From Bacteroidales bacterium UBA4363 (GTDB taxonomy: Bacteria > Bacteroidota > Bacteroidia > Bacteroidales > Paludibacteraceae), in contig DGSL01000018.1 of the NCBI GenBank assembly GCA_002393965.1, positions 1-60,924 of the forward strand: DNA of 60,924 bases. Reading direction: 5' to 3'. Positions 51,368 through 60,751 of this stretch are shown here, in pieces. How positions within the stretch are numbered: the stretch's first letter is position 1; the number at the start of each line of letters is the position of its first letter. The notes beneath the pieces were generated by a model. The model worked only from the letters and a program-made list of their open reading frames with translations. It ran no database searches and was not told the DNA's origin. Both the position numbers and the translations under genes were made by a program.

Positions 51368-52186
51368 ATGGCAGTTACATTAGATGATATCAAGAAACTC
51401 CGCGAGATGACCAAGGCTGGTATCGCAGACTGTAAAAAGGCATTGACGGAGGCGAATGGAGACTTCGATGAGGCTATGAAACTCATCCGCGAGCGTGGTC
51501 AGGCTATTGCTGCAAAGCGCAGTGACCGTGAGGCTCAGGAGGGATGTGTTCTTGCAGGTACGAACGGTGAATTTGCGGCTATTGTTGCCGTGAAGTGTGA
51601 AACGGACTTCGTAGCCAAGAACGAGGACTTCGTAAATCTGACGAAGAAGGTTCTGGGTGCTGTATTGGAGAACCAGCCATCGGATATTGAGGCAGTCAAG
51701 GCTCTTCAGGTAGACGGGATGAGCATTGTTGACCTGATTGCAGAGCGTTCGGGTCAGACGGGTGAGAAGATGGAACTCGGAGCATACGAATACCTCAAGG
51801 GTGCGAGTGTCAGTGCATACAACCACCAGGGAAACATGCTTGCTTCGATCGTTGCGTTCAACGAGGCGGGTGTATCGGCAGAAGTATCCAAGAATATTGC
51901 ACTTCAGGTAGCCGGATATAGTCCTATTGCCATTGACGAGAATGACGTACCAGAGGAGATTAAAGAACGAGAGCTGGAGATCGGTCGTGAGAAAGCACGT
52001 CAGGAAGGAAAGCCAGAGGCTATTCTGGACCGTATCGCACAGGGCCGTCTGAGCAAGTTCTACAAGGAGTCAACCCTGCTTGCACAGGAGTTTACAATGG
52101 ATGAGAAGATCACCGTAGGTCAGTACCTGAAGGCTCAAGGGGCTACGGTGTCTGGATTCAAGCGTCTGACGTTGAATCAGGAGTAA
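51368..52186 (+). CDS. tsf: Elongation factor Ts
   Basis: 272 aa. KKLREMTKAGIADCKKALTE at the start (UBA-like domain with the conserved TGAGxxDCK motif as TKAGIADCK), then the core CETDFVAKNEDFVNLTKKVL. Guanine nucleotide exchange factor for EF-Tu. A terminator follows. Confidence 0.97.
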   Translation: MAVTLDDIKKLREMTKAGIADCKKALTEANGDFDEAMKLIRERGQAIAAKRSDREAQEGCVLAGTNGEFAAIVAVKCETDFVAKNEDFVNLTKKVLGAVLENQPSDIEAVKALQVDGMSIVDLIAERSGQTGEKMELGAYEYLKGASVSAYNHQGNMLASIVAFNEAGVSAEVSKNIALQVAGYSPIAIDENDVPEEIKERELEIGREKARQEGKPEAILDRIAQGRLSKFYKESTLLAQEFTMDEKITVGQYLKAQGATVSGFKRLTLNQE

Positions 52187-52209
52187 TAAAAAGTAAAATA
52201 AGTAATCTA

Positions 52210-52252
52210 AAGAAAGTCCCGGCAGGATACCTGCTGGGACTTTCTTTTTTTC
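52210..52252 (+). terminator. Terminator of tsf
   Basis: AAGAAAGTCCC with GCAG pairs with CTGC and GGGACTTTCTT around a short loop, followed by TTTTTTTCTT. Confidence 0.85.
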
Positions 52253-52380
52253 TTCAGCAGAAGTTCTGCATCAGTATATTTGGTGCGGATGGGGGTGGGC
52301 AGAACGGAGCGGTCGTTCGCACCAGCGCAGGATCAGAATGGAGTGGAAGAACGCAGAGGCAGCGTGTAATCAGAACAGAG

Positions 52381-52917
52381 TCAGAGGAAACGGGTTTGCC
52401 ATTCGAGGATGCGTTCGGTGGCCCGAGAGCCAAATTTCTTCAAGGAAAGCAGTACCTCTTGAGGAGTCCGCTCGTAATCTGGCCGGGATTTAGAGAAGAA
52501 CTTATCGGCATAGCAGATCAACTGTTCCTCGACGGAAACGGGGGAGAAATCCCGAAGAGGCAACGGAAGGTGTTGGTCGCGGATATCGGAGACGGTAATA
52601 CCAGTTCCGGTGTGCCGTTCGCAGACCAGAGCATGTCGTGGGAGGTCTAGTTCGCGAAGAAGTGCGGCACCGAGTATGCCGTGTCGGATATAGGGTTCAG
52701 AGCCGTGGCAGTCAATGTCTGGTGCATCGCACAGGTAGATGCCGATATCGTGCAGCATGGCGGCTTGTGAGATAAAGTCGAGATCGGGATGCAGTTCGGG
52801 ATGGAGACGTGCCATTTCGAGAGCTTTCCGTGTGACGCATCGGCTGTGTGTGAGTAAAATATTATAGGCCCTGGTATCGGGACGGTAGAATTTTTGCAGT
52901 ATCTTTATCGAATCCAT
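52381..52917 (-). CDS. HD-domain phosphohydrolase, 178 aa
   Basis: LTHSRCVTRKALEMARLHPE, AAMLHDIGIYLCDAPDIDCH (HD motif) and YIRHGILGAALLRELDLPRH place metal ligands as in small HD domains. ERHTGTGIT follows. It probably hydrolyses a nucleotide or related phosphate ester. It diverges from the NamZ-like gene with only 14 bp between the starts, so promoter elements overlap. Confidence 0.85.
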   Translation of the reverse strand: MDSIKILQKFYRPDTRAYNILLTHSRCVTRKALEMARLHPELHPDLDFISQAAMLHDIGIYLCDAPDIDCHGSEPYIRHGILGAALLRELDLPRHALVCERHTGTGITVSDIRDQHLPLPLRDFSPVSVEEQLICYADKFFSKSRPDYERTPQEVLLSLKKFGSRATERILEWQTRFL

Positions 52918-52931
52918 GGAAGTACAAAGAT

Positions 52932-54164
52932 ATGAATAAAAGCAAACTAATGATAGCCGTAGTGATGCTGGTACAATCAGTTTTTCTATGGGGTGCGAAT
53001 GTCAGAGTAGGAGCAGAGCGGATGGAGCAGTACCTTTCGGAGATAAAGGGAAAACGAGTTGCTCTTGTGGTCAATCAGACCTCTGTGGTCCATAACCGAG
53101 AGGGAGGCCGGGTTCATCTGCTGGACACACTATTGCGTCAGGGATTTGATGTCCGTAAGGTGTTTGCTCCGGAGCACGGTCTGCGAGGCGAAGAAGACGC
53201 AGGAGCAACAGTACAGTCGGGAGTGGACAGCCGTACAGGGGTGCGGGTGGTCTCGATTTACGGTCGGAATAAAAAGCCATCGGCGGAGCAATTGTCGGAC
53301 GTAGATGTCGTTGTCTTTGACATTCAGGATGTCGGCTGTCGGTTCTATACTTATATCAGTACGTTGCATTATGTCATGGAAGCCTGCGGAGAGAACGGCA
53401 AGAAGTTGTTGGTGCTGGACCGTCCCAATCCGAATGACTACGTAGACGGTCCGGTGTTGAGAGACAGCTCGTTGCGATCGTTTGTAGGCATGGATTTCAT
53501 TCCGTTGCTGCACGGCTGTACAGTAGGTGAGTTGTCACAGATGTTCAATCTGGAGGGCTGGTTGAGCAATGGTGTGGTCTGTGATGTGGAAGTTGTCACG
53601 GCGGAAGGTTGGCATCACGGTGAGCCGTGGCATCTGGAAATCAAGCCATCGCCTAACCTGCCGAATGATGATGCCATTCGTCTATATCCGTCGTTGTGTC
53701 TGTTTGAAGGGACGTGTGTGAGTGTGGGCAGGGGGACTGAAATGCCGTTTCAGGTATTAGGTCATCCTCAAACGGAGTTTGACGGCTTTTCGTTCGTTCC
53801 ATCGCCATTGAAAGGCATGGACAGCAATCCGATGTGGAATGGCGAGATGTGTAAGGGAATAGATCTGCGTCAAGACAGGGATACGCATGGATTCTCGCTG
53901 AAGTACCTGCAGATGTTCCATGGAAAGTTGGGGAGTTCGATGTTCAAATATCCGTCATTCTTTGACAAACTGGCAGGTACGCGGACGTTGCGCAAACAAT
54001 TGGGAGAAGGAAAGACGGAGGATGAGATTCGTCGGACGTGGGAATGTGACTTACAGGCTTATCGTAGGATTCGGAGTCGTTATCTGCTGTATGGAGAGCA
54101 GGATTCAGTTCTTTTGTGGCATACGGAAAATGACCACGAGGTCGAAAAGCGCAGATATGAGTAG
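52932..54164 (+). CDS. NamZ-like exo-beta-N-acetylmuramidase (DUF1343), 410 aa
   Basis: A signal peptide (MNKSKLMIAVVMLVQSVFLW, cleavage after WGA likely) is followed by KRVALVVNQTSVVHN, FAPEHGLRGEEDAGATVQSG, VVFDIQDVGCRFYTYISTLH and DRPNPNDYVDGP, the hallmarks of DUF1343/NamZ. These enzymes release N-acetylmuramic acid from peptidoglycan pieces. Exported to the periplasm. Its end overlaps the convergent gene at 54105 by 60 bp. Confidence 0.88.
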   Translation: MNKSKLMIAVVMLVQSVFLWGANVRVGAERMEQYLSEIKGKRVALVVNQTSVVHNREGGRVHLLDTLLRQGFDVRKVFAPEHGLRGEEDAGATVQSGVDSRTGVRVVSIYGRNKKPSAEQLSDVDVVVFDIQDVGCRFYTYISTLHYVMEACGENGKKLLVLDRPNPNDYVDGPVLRDSSLRSFVGMDFIPLLHGCTVGELSQMFNLEGWLSNGVVCDVEVVTAEGWHHGEPWHLEIKPSPNLPNDDAIRLYPSLCLFEGTCVSVGRGTEMPFQVLGHPQTEFDGFSFVPSPLKGMDSNPMWNGEMCKGIDLRQDRDTHGFSLKYLQMFHGKLGSSMFKYPSFFDKLAGTRTLRKQLGEGKTEDEIRRTWECDLQAYRRIRSRYLLYGEQDSVLLWHTENDHEVEKRRYE

Positions 54165-54494
54165 AGCGATGGCCCAGTAGTTGCGAACAGGAAAGAAAAA
54201 CATGAGCGCGGCAGATCCCAGGAGCAGGAAAGCAGCCAGAATCTGGATATTCTGCAGCCGTCGTTCTCTGAATTGTGTAGCCCTCTTGAACGTCAGAGCC
54301 TTGAGAGCGAACAGTCCGATGACGCCCAAAGCGAAGACGAAGACATCGGCATGGACGAGCAGCGCTTTGGGCATGGGAGCAAAGAGAAAGAGCTGTTGTA
54401 GTCTGTAGTAGAAGAAAACGTGCAGGATAATGCCGGCGAAAGTCAGGATGGCAGCGATGGAATACAGAATATTAAAGGAGAATCTGGAAATCAT
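54105..54494 (-). CDS. Membrane protein of unknown function, 129 aa
   Basis: Four hydrophobic segments (ILYSIAAILTFAGIILHVFF, LLVHADVFVFALGVIGLFAL, ILAAFLLLGSAALMFFF, YWAIALLISALFDLVVIF) suggest a four-TM inner membrane protein. Family unknown. It converges with the NamZ-like gene and overlaps its 3' end by 60 bp, so the last 20 codons are read from both strands. The gap 54495-54604 holds no gene. Confidence 0.7.
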   Translation of the reverse strand: MISRFSFNILYSIAAILTFAGIILHVFFYYRLQQLFLFAPMPKALLVHADVFVFALGVIGLFALKALTFKRATQFRERRLQNIQILAAFLLLGSAALMFFFPVRNYWAIALLISALFDLVVIFRMPQKN

Positions 54495-54604
54495 GTCAGT
54501 CTTAAATTAGGTTTTGACTCAGGTTATTTTCCAATAGACTTTTTTCTCGTCAAGTCTGGGTTTGCGTAAACATTCCTTTGGCCCTATAGCTAAAAAGGAG
54601 TCAT

Positions 54605-54928
54605 TCACTTTTCCGGTTCGGTTTGGATGATGAATACATCCTCATTGTCCTTGCGCATCATGTATTTCTCGCGAGCCATGCGTTCGAGTTGGTTCTTGTC
54701 GTTCTTGAACTTCTCGATTTGTCGGTCGGTGTCGGCAATTTTTCGTTCGTATTCCGTTTTTTCCTTTTCGAGTTGCGTAGTGTCACGGTTCAGCATAAAA
54801 ACATTGTAGAGACTGTGTTCGCTGATGAAGAGCACATAGACCACGACGAATGCCGCGATAGCGATATTGACAATCCATTTGGTATGTCGCAGAGGCTTGA
54901 GGAACCTATTCTTTGAGGAAACGTTCAT
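54605..54928 (-). CDS. FtsB/DivIC-like cell division protein, 107 aa
   Basis: A short cytoplasmic start, one TM (TKWIVNIAIAAFVVVYVLFI, residues 17-36), then a coiled coil (DTTQLEKEKTEYERKIADTD with RQIEKFKNDKNQLER after it) and REKYMMRKDNEDVFII, the usual end of the septum formation initiator family. I use MNVSSKN at 54928; the longer frame adds 11 residues without features. Divergent from dnaX. Confidence 0.85.
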   Translation of the reverse strand: MNVSSKNRFLKPLRHTKWIVNIAIAAFVVVYVLFISEHSLYNVFMLNRDTTQLEKEKTEYERKIADTDRQIEKFKNDKNQLERMAREKYMMRKDNEDVFIIQTEPEK

Positions 54929-55024
54929 GGTCGGAAATAATTTGCCGGAAAGGTGATGCAAAGATAACGAGAAATGGTGTATATTTGCGTACCGAGAAAG
55001 GAATAAAAAAAACTTTCAGCAGAG

Positions 55025-56134
55025 ATGGACAAGTTTATAGTATCAGCGCGAAAATACCGTCCGACGACCTTTCGGTCTGTTGTGGGTCAGTCGGCGTTAG
55101 TCTCGACGCTGAAGAATGCCATATCGAGTCAGCGTCTTGCCCATGCCTATCTGTTCTGTGGACCTCGCGGAGTGGGCAAGACATCGTGTGCGCGCATTTT
55201 CGCTAAGACGATAAACTGTTTTCATCTGACGTCGGATAATGAGGCGTGTAACGAATGTGAGAGCTGCCAGAGCTTCAATGAGCAGCGTTCGCTGAGCATT
55301 CATGAGTTGGATGCGGCGAGCAACAACTCGGTGGAGGACATCCGTCAGTTGATAGATGAGGTGCGTGTTCCGCCGCAGATAGGGAAGTACAGCGTATTCA
55401 TCATTGACGAGGTGCATATGTTGAGCATGGCAGCATTCAGTGCGTTCCTGAAGACGCTGGAGGAGCCGCCGTCGTATGCCATCTTCATCCTGGCGACGAC
55501 AGAGAAGCAGAAAATACCGGCAACAATCCTGTCGCGTTGTCAGGTCTATGACTTCAACCGCATCGGAATCCGTGACATCGTGTCGCATCTGCAGTACGTT
55601 GCGGACTCGGAGCAGATCAAGGCGGAGCCGGAGGCGCTGAACGTGATAGCGCAGAAGGCAGACGGTGGAATGCGTGACTCGTTGTCCATCTTCGACCAAG
55701 TGGCGAGTTTCTGTAACGGAAACGTAACGTACAAGGACGTCATAGAGAATCTGAACGTCCTGGACTATAACTACTATTTTCAGTTGGTGGATTCGATGCT
55801 TGGAGGCAACGTGCCACAAGCGATGCTGATTTTTGACGAAATTCTCTCGAAGGGATTCGAGGGTGGTCGGTTTGTTCAGGGTCTATGCAGTCATCTGCGT
55901 GACCTGATGGTCTGCAAGGATCCGCAGACGATACCGTTGCTGGAAGTAGGCTCAACGATAGCAGAAACCTATCAGCAACAAGCCCAGCGTTGTGATACAG
56001 AATTCCTTTACAAAGCGCTGGAGATATCCAACAGTTGTGACTTGAACTACCGATCGAGCAATAACAAGCGCCTGTTGGTTGAAATCCTGCTCATCCGGCT
56101 GTGTCAGTTGGGTGCAAAAAAAAAATCTGAGTGA
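55025..56134 (+). CDS. dnaX: DNA polymerase III gamma/tau, zero-frame short form (369 aa)
   Basis: SARKYRPTTFRSVVGQSALV opens the clamp-loader ATPase. Walker A is GPRGVGKTSCARIFAK (near residue 44), a zinc module has CNECESC (near 79), Walker B is VFIIDEVHML, and sensor 1 follows as ILATTEKQKIPATILSRCQV. The zero frame ends just after a run of ten A at 56116-56125 (LGAKKKSE then stop), giving a gamma-like protein of domains I-III. The long form continues in the +1 frame (see 56116-56843). Confidence 0.95.
   Translation: MDKFIVSARKYRPTTFRSVVGQSALVSTLKNAISSQRLAHAYLFCGPRGVGKTSCARIFAKTINCFHLTSDNEACNECESCQSFNEQRSLSIHELDAASNNSVEDIRQLIDEVRVPPQIGKYSVFIIDEVHMLSMAAFSAFLKTLEEPPSYAIFILATTEKQKIPATILSRCQVYDFNRIGIRDIVSHLQYVADSEQIKAEPEALNVIAQKADGGMRDSLSIFDQVASFCNGNVTYKDVIENLNVLDYNYYFQLVDSMLGGNVPQAMLIFDEILSKGFEGGRFVQGLCSHLRDLMVCKDPQTIPLLEVGSTIAETYQQQAQRCDTEFLYKALEISNSCDLNYRSSNNKRLLVEILLIRLCQLGAKKKSE
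56116..56125 (+). promoter_or_regulatory. A10 slippage site in dnaX
   Basis: Ten A in a row at the end of the conserved dnaX core. In the zero frame translation stops 7 nt after the run. The -1 frame also stops at once (TGA at 56128). Only a one-base loss (or two-base gain) joins the core to the long downstream frame. Slippage of RNA polymerase on A runs makes both forms of DnaX in Thermus; a homopolymer sequencing error is the simple alternative. Confidence 0.6.
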
Positions 56135-56843
56135 GAGTGAGGCTGAAGACCTGTGGAAACTGGACAGGTTCTTTCCGTTGTTGAAACAAAGCGAATCGGG
56201 AGTGCCGGCATCGTCGCATCCGTCGTCTTCTGTTGAAGACTCGGCGCCGTCGGTGCAGAGAAAGCCCGAAGTGTCCGCCTCTGTTCCGTCTGTCGAAACA
56301 AACTTGACAGAGACCGGAAAAGGGAATCTGGCACTGGGGAGCGTAGGGGAAGGTTCCCCTTCTCCGTCACCCCGTAGGAGACGGGTTGGAATCTCGATCC
56401 GTCATCCTCAAGAGACAGGTAAATCCGTATCGTCAGAAGAGTCAGTCGGAACGTCCTCTTCTCAGGCATCCAAAGAACTGGAGCAACCAGTCCTGCTGGA
56501 GGCATGGGTGCGCTATGCGGGTGCGGAGAGTGCCTCGGCGAACCTGAGTCGCACCATGCAGTGTGCATTGCCTCAGAAGAAGGAAGGAAACAGTTTTGAG
56601 GTGAAGGTCTCGAACCGATTCCAGGAGTCGGAACTGATCAACGAGTGGACGTCCCATCTCAAAGAATACATAGAGAAGGCGACCCAATGTCGTGAAGTAC
56701 ATATGGAAATCAAGGTTGAGGAACTGGAAGAGATGAAGGGTGAGGAATCCATCTTGACGAACAGCGAGGCATTCGAGAAAGAGAAAGAGAACAATCCGGC
56801 CTTGCGAGAATTGGCCAATCTGCTGGAATTGGAAAGCGAATGA
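56116..56843 (+). CDS. dnaX: dnaX tau-type C-terminal extension in +1 frame
   Basis: The frame continues for about 240 residues (KKNLSESEAEDLWKLDRFFP ... LRELANLLELESE). A proline- and serine-rich linker is followed by a conserved-looking domain (PVLLEAWVRYAGAESASANL, FEVKVSNRFQESELINEWTS, then ENNPALRELANLLELE) as in the C-terminus of Bacteroidetes DnaX. It has no sensible start codon at the join, so it is made by slippage or is one gene with a base error. The stop overlaps the M3 peptidase start (ATGA). Confidence 0.8.
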
Positions 56844-59011
56844 AAGAAATGAAATACAGTCAGCAGGCAAAACGAATCGGAACCGCCATGCGGTATCTGA
56901 TGGTTATCATGATCCTGTTGCAGTATCCCTTAATGATTATGGCAAACGAAAAAAAAACAGAAAAATCGGTCGGCAACGACCTGGCGTCGAATCCGTTCCT
57001 ACAACCTTACGACACCCCATTCGGGACCGTCCCCTTTGACCGTATCCGAACAGAAGACTACCTGCCGGCGCTGCGTGAGGGCATGCGCCGTCAGCAAGAA
57101 GAGATAGCGCAGATAGTCAGCAATCCGGAGGCACCGACCTTTGAGAATACGATAGTAGCCCTGGAGCGTTCGGGCAGTCTGCTGAGCCGTGTGGAGTATC
57201 CGTTCTACAACCTGCTGAGTGCGGACAGCAATGAGGAATTGGAAAAGATAGCGCAGGAAATAGCACCGGAGGAGAGTGAGCACAGCACATCAATCCTACT
57301 GAATGAAAAGTTATTCGCACGAATCAAGGTGGTGTGGGAACATCGGGAGTCGTTGAATCTGGACGTGGAGGATGCGAAACTGTTGGAAGACACGTACGAA
57401 TCTTTCGTCAACAACGGAGCCAACCTGCAGGGTGAGGACCGCGAGACGTACCGCAAACTGGTATCGGAACTGTCGGTGCTGACACTGAACTTCGGTCAGA
57501 ACTCGCTGAAGGCGAGCAACGCCTATGAACTGAACGTGACAGAACGGGAGCGTCTGGCAGGTCTGCCTGACTACGTCCTGCAGGCGGCGGAAGAGAAAGC
57601 CGCCCAAAAGGGTCAGCAAGGCTGGACGTTCGACCTGAGTTATCCGAGTTATTTCCCCTTCATGAAATTCGCCGCAGACCGTCGTCTGCGAGAGCAGATG
57701 TACCGGGCCTACAATACGAAGTCATTCGGAGGCGAGTTCGACAACATCGAGAATGTGCGAAAGATTGTCAATACGCGACTGTCGATTGCGCGTCTGCTGG
57801 GATGCGGCACGTATGCGGAATCGGTATTGCGCCGCAGGATGGCCAGTGAGCCGTCGAAGGTGTACGGTCTGCTGGACCAGTTGCTGGAAGCCTATCGTCC
57901 GAAAGCGGAGCAAGAGTTGAGGGAGGTGCAGGAATACGCACGGAGCAAAGGATTCACAGATACGCTGGAAGCCTGGGACTGGGCGTACTACAGCAATCTG
58001 CTGAAAGAGTCGCGGTACAGTATCAACGACTCGATCGTGAAGCCCTACTTCGAGTTGGAAAGAGTGAAGAAAGGTGTTTTCGGACTAGCCACGACGCTGT
58101 ACGGTCTTCGTTTCGTCCCGAACAAGACCATCCCGGTGTATCATCCGGAGGTGGAGACCTTTGAGGTGTATGACAGCGACGGACGATTCATGGCGATACT
58201 CTATACCGACTTTCATCCGCGCGAGGGTAAGCAGAGCGGAGCCTGGATGACGGAGATGAAACAGCAGTGGAAAGAAGACGGAGAGGATTCCCGTCCGCAC
58301 ATCTCACTGGTCATGAACTTCAGCAAGCCGACAGGAGGCAAGCCGGCACTGCTGACGTATGATGAATTGACGACCTTTCTCCATGAGTTCGGTCACTCGA
58401 TACACGGCATGTTGGCAGACGGAAAATACGCTAGTCTGACGGGTACGAACGTCTATCGTGACTTTGTGGAGATGCCATCGCAGTTGATGGAGAACTGGGC
58501 AGGTCAGAAGGAGTTTCTGGACCGTTTTGCCGCGCACTATGAGACGGGCGAGAAGATTCCGTCGGACCTTGTTGCCAAGATCAAGGCATCGGAGAACTTC
58601 AATGTGGGTTATGCGTGTCTCCGTCAGTTATCGTTCGGATATCTGGACATGGCATGGCACGACCGCAGTGAGCCGTTTGAGGGAGATGTTGAGGCCTTCG
58701 AGAAACAGGTGGGGAAGCGGACGCGCCTGTTGCCGGCGGTGGACGGTACCTGTATGAGTGTTCAGTTCGGTCATATCTTCAGTGGTGGCTATGCTGCGGG
58801 CTATTACGGCTATAAATGGGCGGAGGTACTGGATGCCGATGTGTTTTCGAAATTTCAGGAGAAAGGACTCTTTGACAAGGAGACAGCCACGCGTCTGCGC
58901 AGGGAAATACTCTCGAAGGGCGGCAGTGAGCACCCGATGGTGTTGTACAAGCGCTTCATGGGCAGAGAGCCGAGTATCGAAGCCTTGCTGAGGCGGAACG
59001 GAATCGAATGA
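56840..59011 (+). CDS. M3-family metallopeptidase (peptidyl-dipeptidase Dcp type), 723 aa
   Basis: A hydrophobic start (MRYLMVIMILLQYPLMIMAN) acts as a signal peptide. The core has LTYDELTTFLHEFGHSIHGM (zinc motif HEFGH, near residue 514), DFVEMPSQLMENW and GKRTRLLPAVDGTCMSVQFG near the end, as in Dcp oligopeptidases. It removes dipeptides from the C-terminus of peptides, most likely in the periplasm. 723 aa is normal. Translation is coupled to dnaX by an ATGA overlap. Confidence 0.92.
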   Translation: MKEMKYSQQAKRIGTAMRYLMVIMILLQYPLMIMANEKKTEKSVGNDLASNPFLQPYDTPFGTVPFDRIRTEDYLPALREGMRRQQEEIAQIVSNPEAPTFENTIVALERSGSLLSRVEYPFYNLLSADSNEELEKIAQEIAPEESEHSTSILLNEKLFARIKVVWEHRESLNLDVEDAKLLEDTYESFVNNGANLQGEDRETYRKLVSELSVLTLNFGQNSLKASNAYELNVTERERLAGLPDYVLQAAEEKAAQKGQQGWTFDLSYPSYFPFMKFAADRRLREQMYRAYNTKSFGGEFDNIENVRKIVNTRLSIARLLGCGTYAESVLRRRMASEPSKVYGLLDQLLEAYRPKAEQELREVQEYARSKGFTDTLEAWDWAYYSNLLKESRYSINDSIVKPYFELERVKKGVFGLATTLYGLRFVPNKTIPVYHPEVETFEVYDSDGRFMAILYTDFHPREGKQSGAWMTEMKQQWKEDGEDSRPHISLVMNFSKPTGGKPALLTYDELTTFLHEFGHSIHGMLADGKYASLTGTNVYRDFVEMPSQLMENWAGQKEFLDRFAAHYETGEKIPSDLVAKIKASENFNVGYACLRQLSFGYLDMAWHDRSEPFEGDVEAFEKQVGKRTRLLPAVDGTCMSVQFGHIFSGGYAAGYYGYKWAEVLDADVFSKFQEKGLFDKETATRLRREILSKGGSEHPMVLYKRFMGREPSIEALLRRNGIE

Positions 59012-59170
59012 GGGGGGAGTTTTAACAATCGAATATATCTATCCTCAAAACCCTGATTCAAAATGGCGGAGGGATCTATCGGAAGGAGACTATACCGAAT
59101 TCAAAACCCTCTATACACACAATCGGAAACCTGACGCTATCAGGCAACAATGGAAACTTAAGCAACAAGT

Positions 59171-59215
59171 AAAAATCAAGGACGCAGGTGGTTGAGGTCT
59201 GCGTCCTTGATTTTT
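59171..59215. terminator. Bidirectional terminator between the M3 peptidase and PreA-like genes
   Basis: AAAAATCAAGGACGCAG pairs with CTGCGTCCTTGATTTTT around an 11-nt loop. Both genes converge on it. The stretch 59012-59170 shows no gene. Confidence 0.88.
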
Positions 59216-59257
59216 ATTGAGTTATGTGGTCAGAAATAAGGAAGAAAGTGTGTGGTT

Positions 59258-60709
59258 TTAAGATTGCAAGGGAACTCGTCTGGATGTCTGGATGGCATCG
59301 ACGGGACAGATGAGGCGGCAGAGTTGGCATCCGACGCAGTGCTTGCCGATGAGGTGTGGCTGTCGTTGGCTGTCGAAACTGATAGCCTGATGTCCGCCGT
59401 CGGAGCAGGAGATGAAGCATCGTCCACATCCGATGCACCGGTCGTGAAGGAAGACGGGGTAGGTGACGGAAGAACGGTCGAGTTCGGAAGGAGTGGTAAA
59501 GAAGGGAATCTGTTCGCCGACCAGAGTATCGAGCCTTGAGATGTTGCGCTGAGCCATGTAGTTGCGCAGTCCGAGGATAAGGTCGTCGATGATGCGGTAT
59601 CCATATTGCATGACAGCGGTGCAAACCTGCAGGTTGGAGCAACCGAGCTGTATGAACTCGAGTGCGTCGCGCCATGTCTCGATGCCTCCGATGCCACTGA
59701 GAGGCACGTCTTTGAGTTCGGGATTCTGTGCCATCTCGAGGATGAGTCGTAGAGCGATGGGTTTGACGGTGTGTCCGGAGAGTCCGGAGACGGTCTTGAG
59801 TCCGGAGACGGAAGCCTGCTCACTCATGGTGACGGACTTAATGGTGTTGATGGCCGAGATGGCATCCGCCCCAGCCTGTGCTGCGGCAGTGGCTGGCAGA
59901 GTGATGTGGGTGATGTTGGGAGTCATCTTCGGAATGACGGGGATGGAGACGGAGTTGCAGACGGCAGAGGTAATGGCAGCTACGAGTTCGGGGCTCTGTC
60001 CGATATCACTACCCAGACCAGCCTGTCGCATCTGCGGGCAAGAGAAGTTGAGTTCAACGCCGTCGAGTCCTGCGCGTTCGGCCATGCGAGCGAGCTGGCA
60101 CCACTCCTCTTCAGTCTGTCCCATGATGGAAGCGATGATGACTTTGGACGGGAACTCGCGTTTGAGTCTATGGAGGGTGTCAAAATCCACGTCGGCAGGA
60201 TTCTCGCTGAGCTGTTCCATGTTGCGGAACGCGAGGAAAGGATAGTCCACGGCATCGAAACGAGGCGATACCTCGTGGATGTCCTGCAGGCTGATGGTCT
60301 TGAAAAAGACGCCTGCCCATCCGGCTTGAAGCGCGGAAGCTACCATGTCGTAGCCAGTGCAGACGGCAGATGAGGCAAGGAAGAAGGGGTTCTCGCAGGT
60401 AATGCCGCAGAAGTCGATGGAGAGATCCGGGAGATTGTTATTGTCGGAGGCGATGGGATCGAGAGAGGCGGCTATCTGTCGAATACGAATGGGGCGATCG
60501 GGGTGAATGCAAGCCTGTTCGGCTTTCAGGAGTTCGTCGTCTGCCCCTGCGACCCACCGGGAAGCGAGGTCGGAATTGCCGAAGCGGACGGCACGTATGG
60601 CTCGTGCGGGATCGGCATGGGAACATGCTGCGGAACACGGCGCATTGTGGCACAAAAGACAGCGGCGTGACTCGTCGTACGGCGAAAAGAGGTGAGAACG
60701 ATTGTTCAT
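59258..60709 (-). CDS. preA: PreA-like NAD-dependent dihydropyrimidine dehydrogenase subunit, about 483 aa
   Basis: N-terminal CLLCHNAPCSAACSHADPAR resembles the Fe-S segment of PreT/GltD. The central dihydroorotate-dehydrogenase-like FMN barrel has VELNFSCPQMRQAGLGSDIG and ISGIGGIETWRDALEFIQLG. The C-terminus has two 4Fe-4S motifs, CIGCGRCFISCSDGGHQAI and CVGCQLCRLICPVDAI. It reduces uracil and thymine with NADH. I use MNNRSHL at 60709; MHMNN at 60715 is as likely. A PreT gene is not in the window, so the N-terminal Fe-S segment may stand in for part of it. Confidence 0.88.
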   Translation of the reverse strand: MNNRSHLFSPYDESRRCLLCHNAPCSAACSHADPARAIRAVRFGNSDLASRWVAGADDELLKAEQACIHPDRPIRIRQIAASLDPIASDNNNLPDLSIDFCGITCENPFFLASSAVCTGYDMVASALQAGWAGVFFKTISLQDIHEVSPRFDAVDYPFLAFRNMEQLSENPADVDFDTLHRLKREFPSKVIIASIMGQTEEEWCQLARMAERAGLDGVELNFSCPQMRQAGLGSDIGQSPELVAAITSAVCNSVSIPVIPKMTPNITHITLPATAAAQAGADAISAINTIKSVTMSEQASVSGLKTVSGLSGHTVKPIALRLILEMAQNPELKDVPLSGIGGIETWRDALEFIQLGCSNLQVCTAVMQYGYRIIDDLILGLRNYMAQRNISRLDTLVGEQIPFFTTPSELDRSSVTYPVFLHDRCIGCGRCFISCSDGGHQAISFDSQRQPHLIGKHCVGCQLCRLICPVDAIQTSRRVPLQS

Positions 60710-60751
60710 ATGCATGTGGTATTTTGGTGAATAGAGCGTGTTCTCATGCAA

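Noticed and set aside
52396..52650. Plus-strand frame opposite the HD gene
   Set aside because: Antisense shadow of a gene with clear HD motifs.
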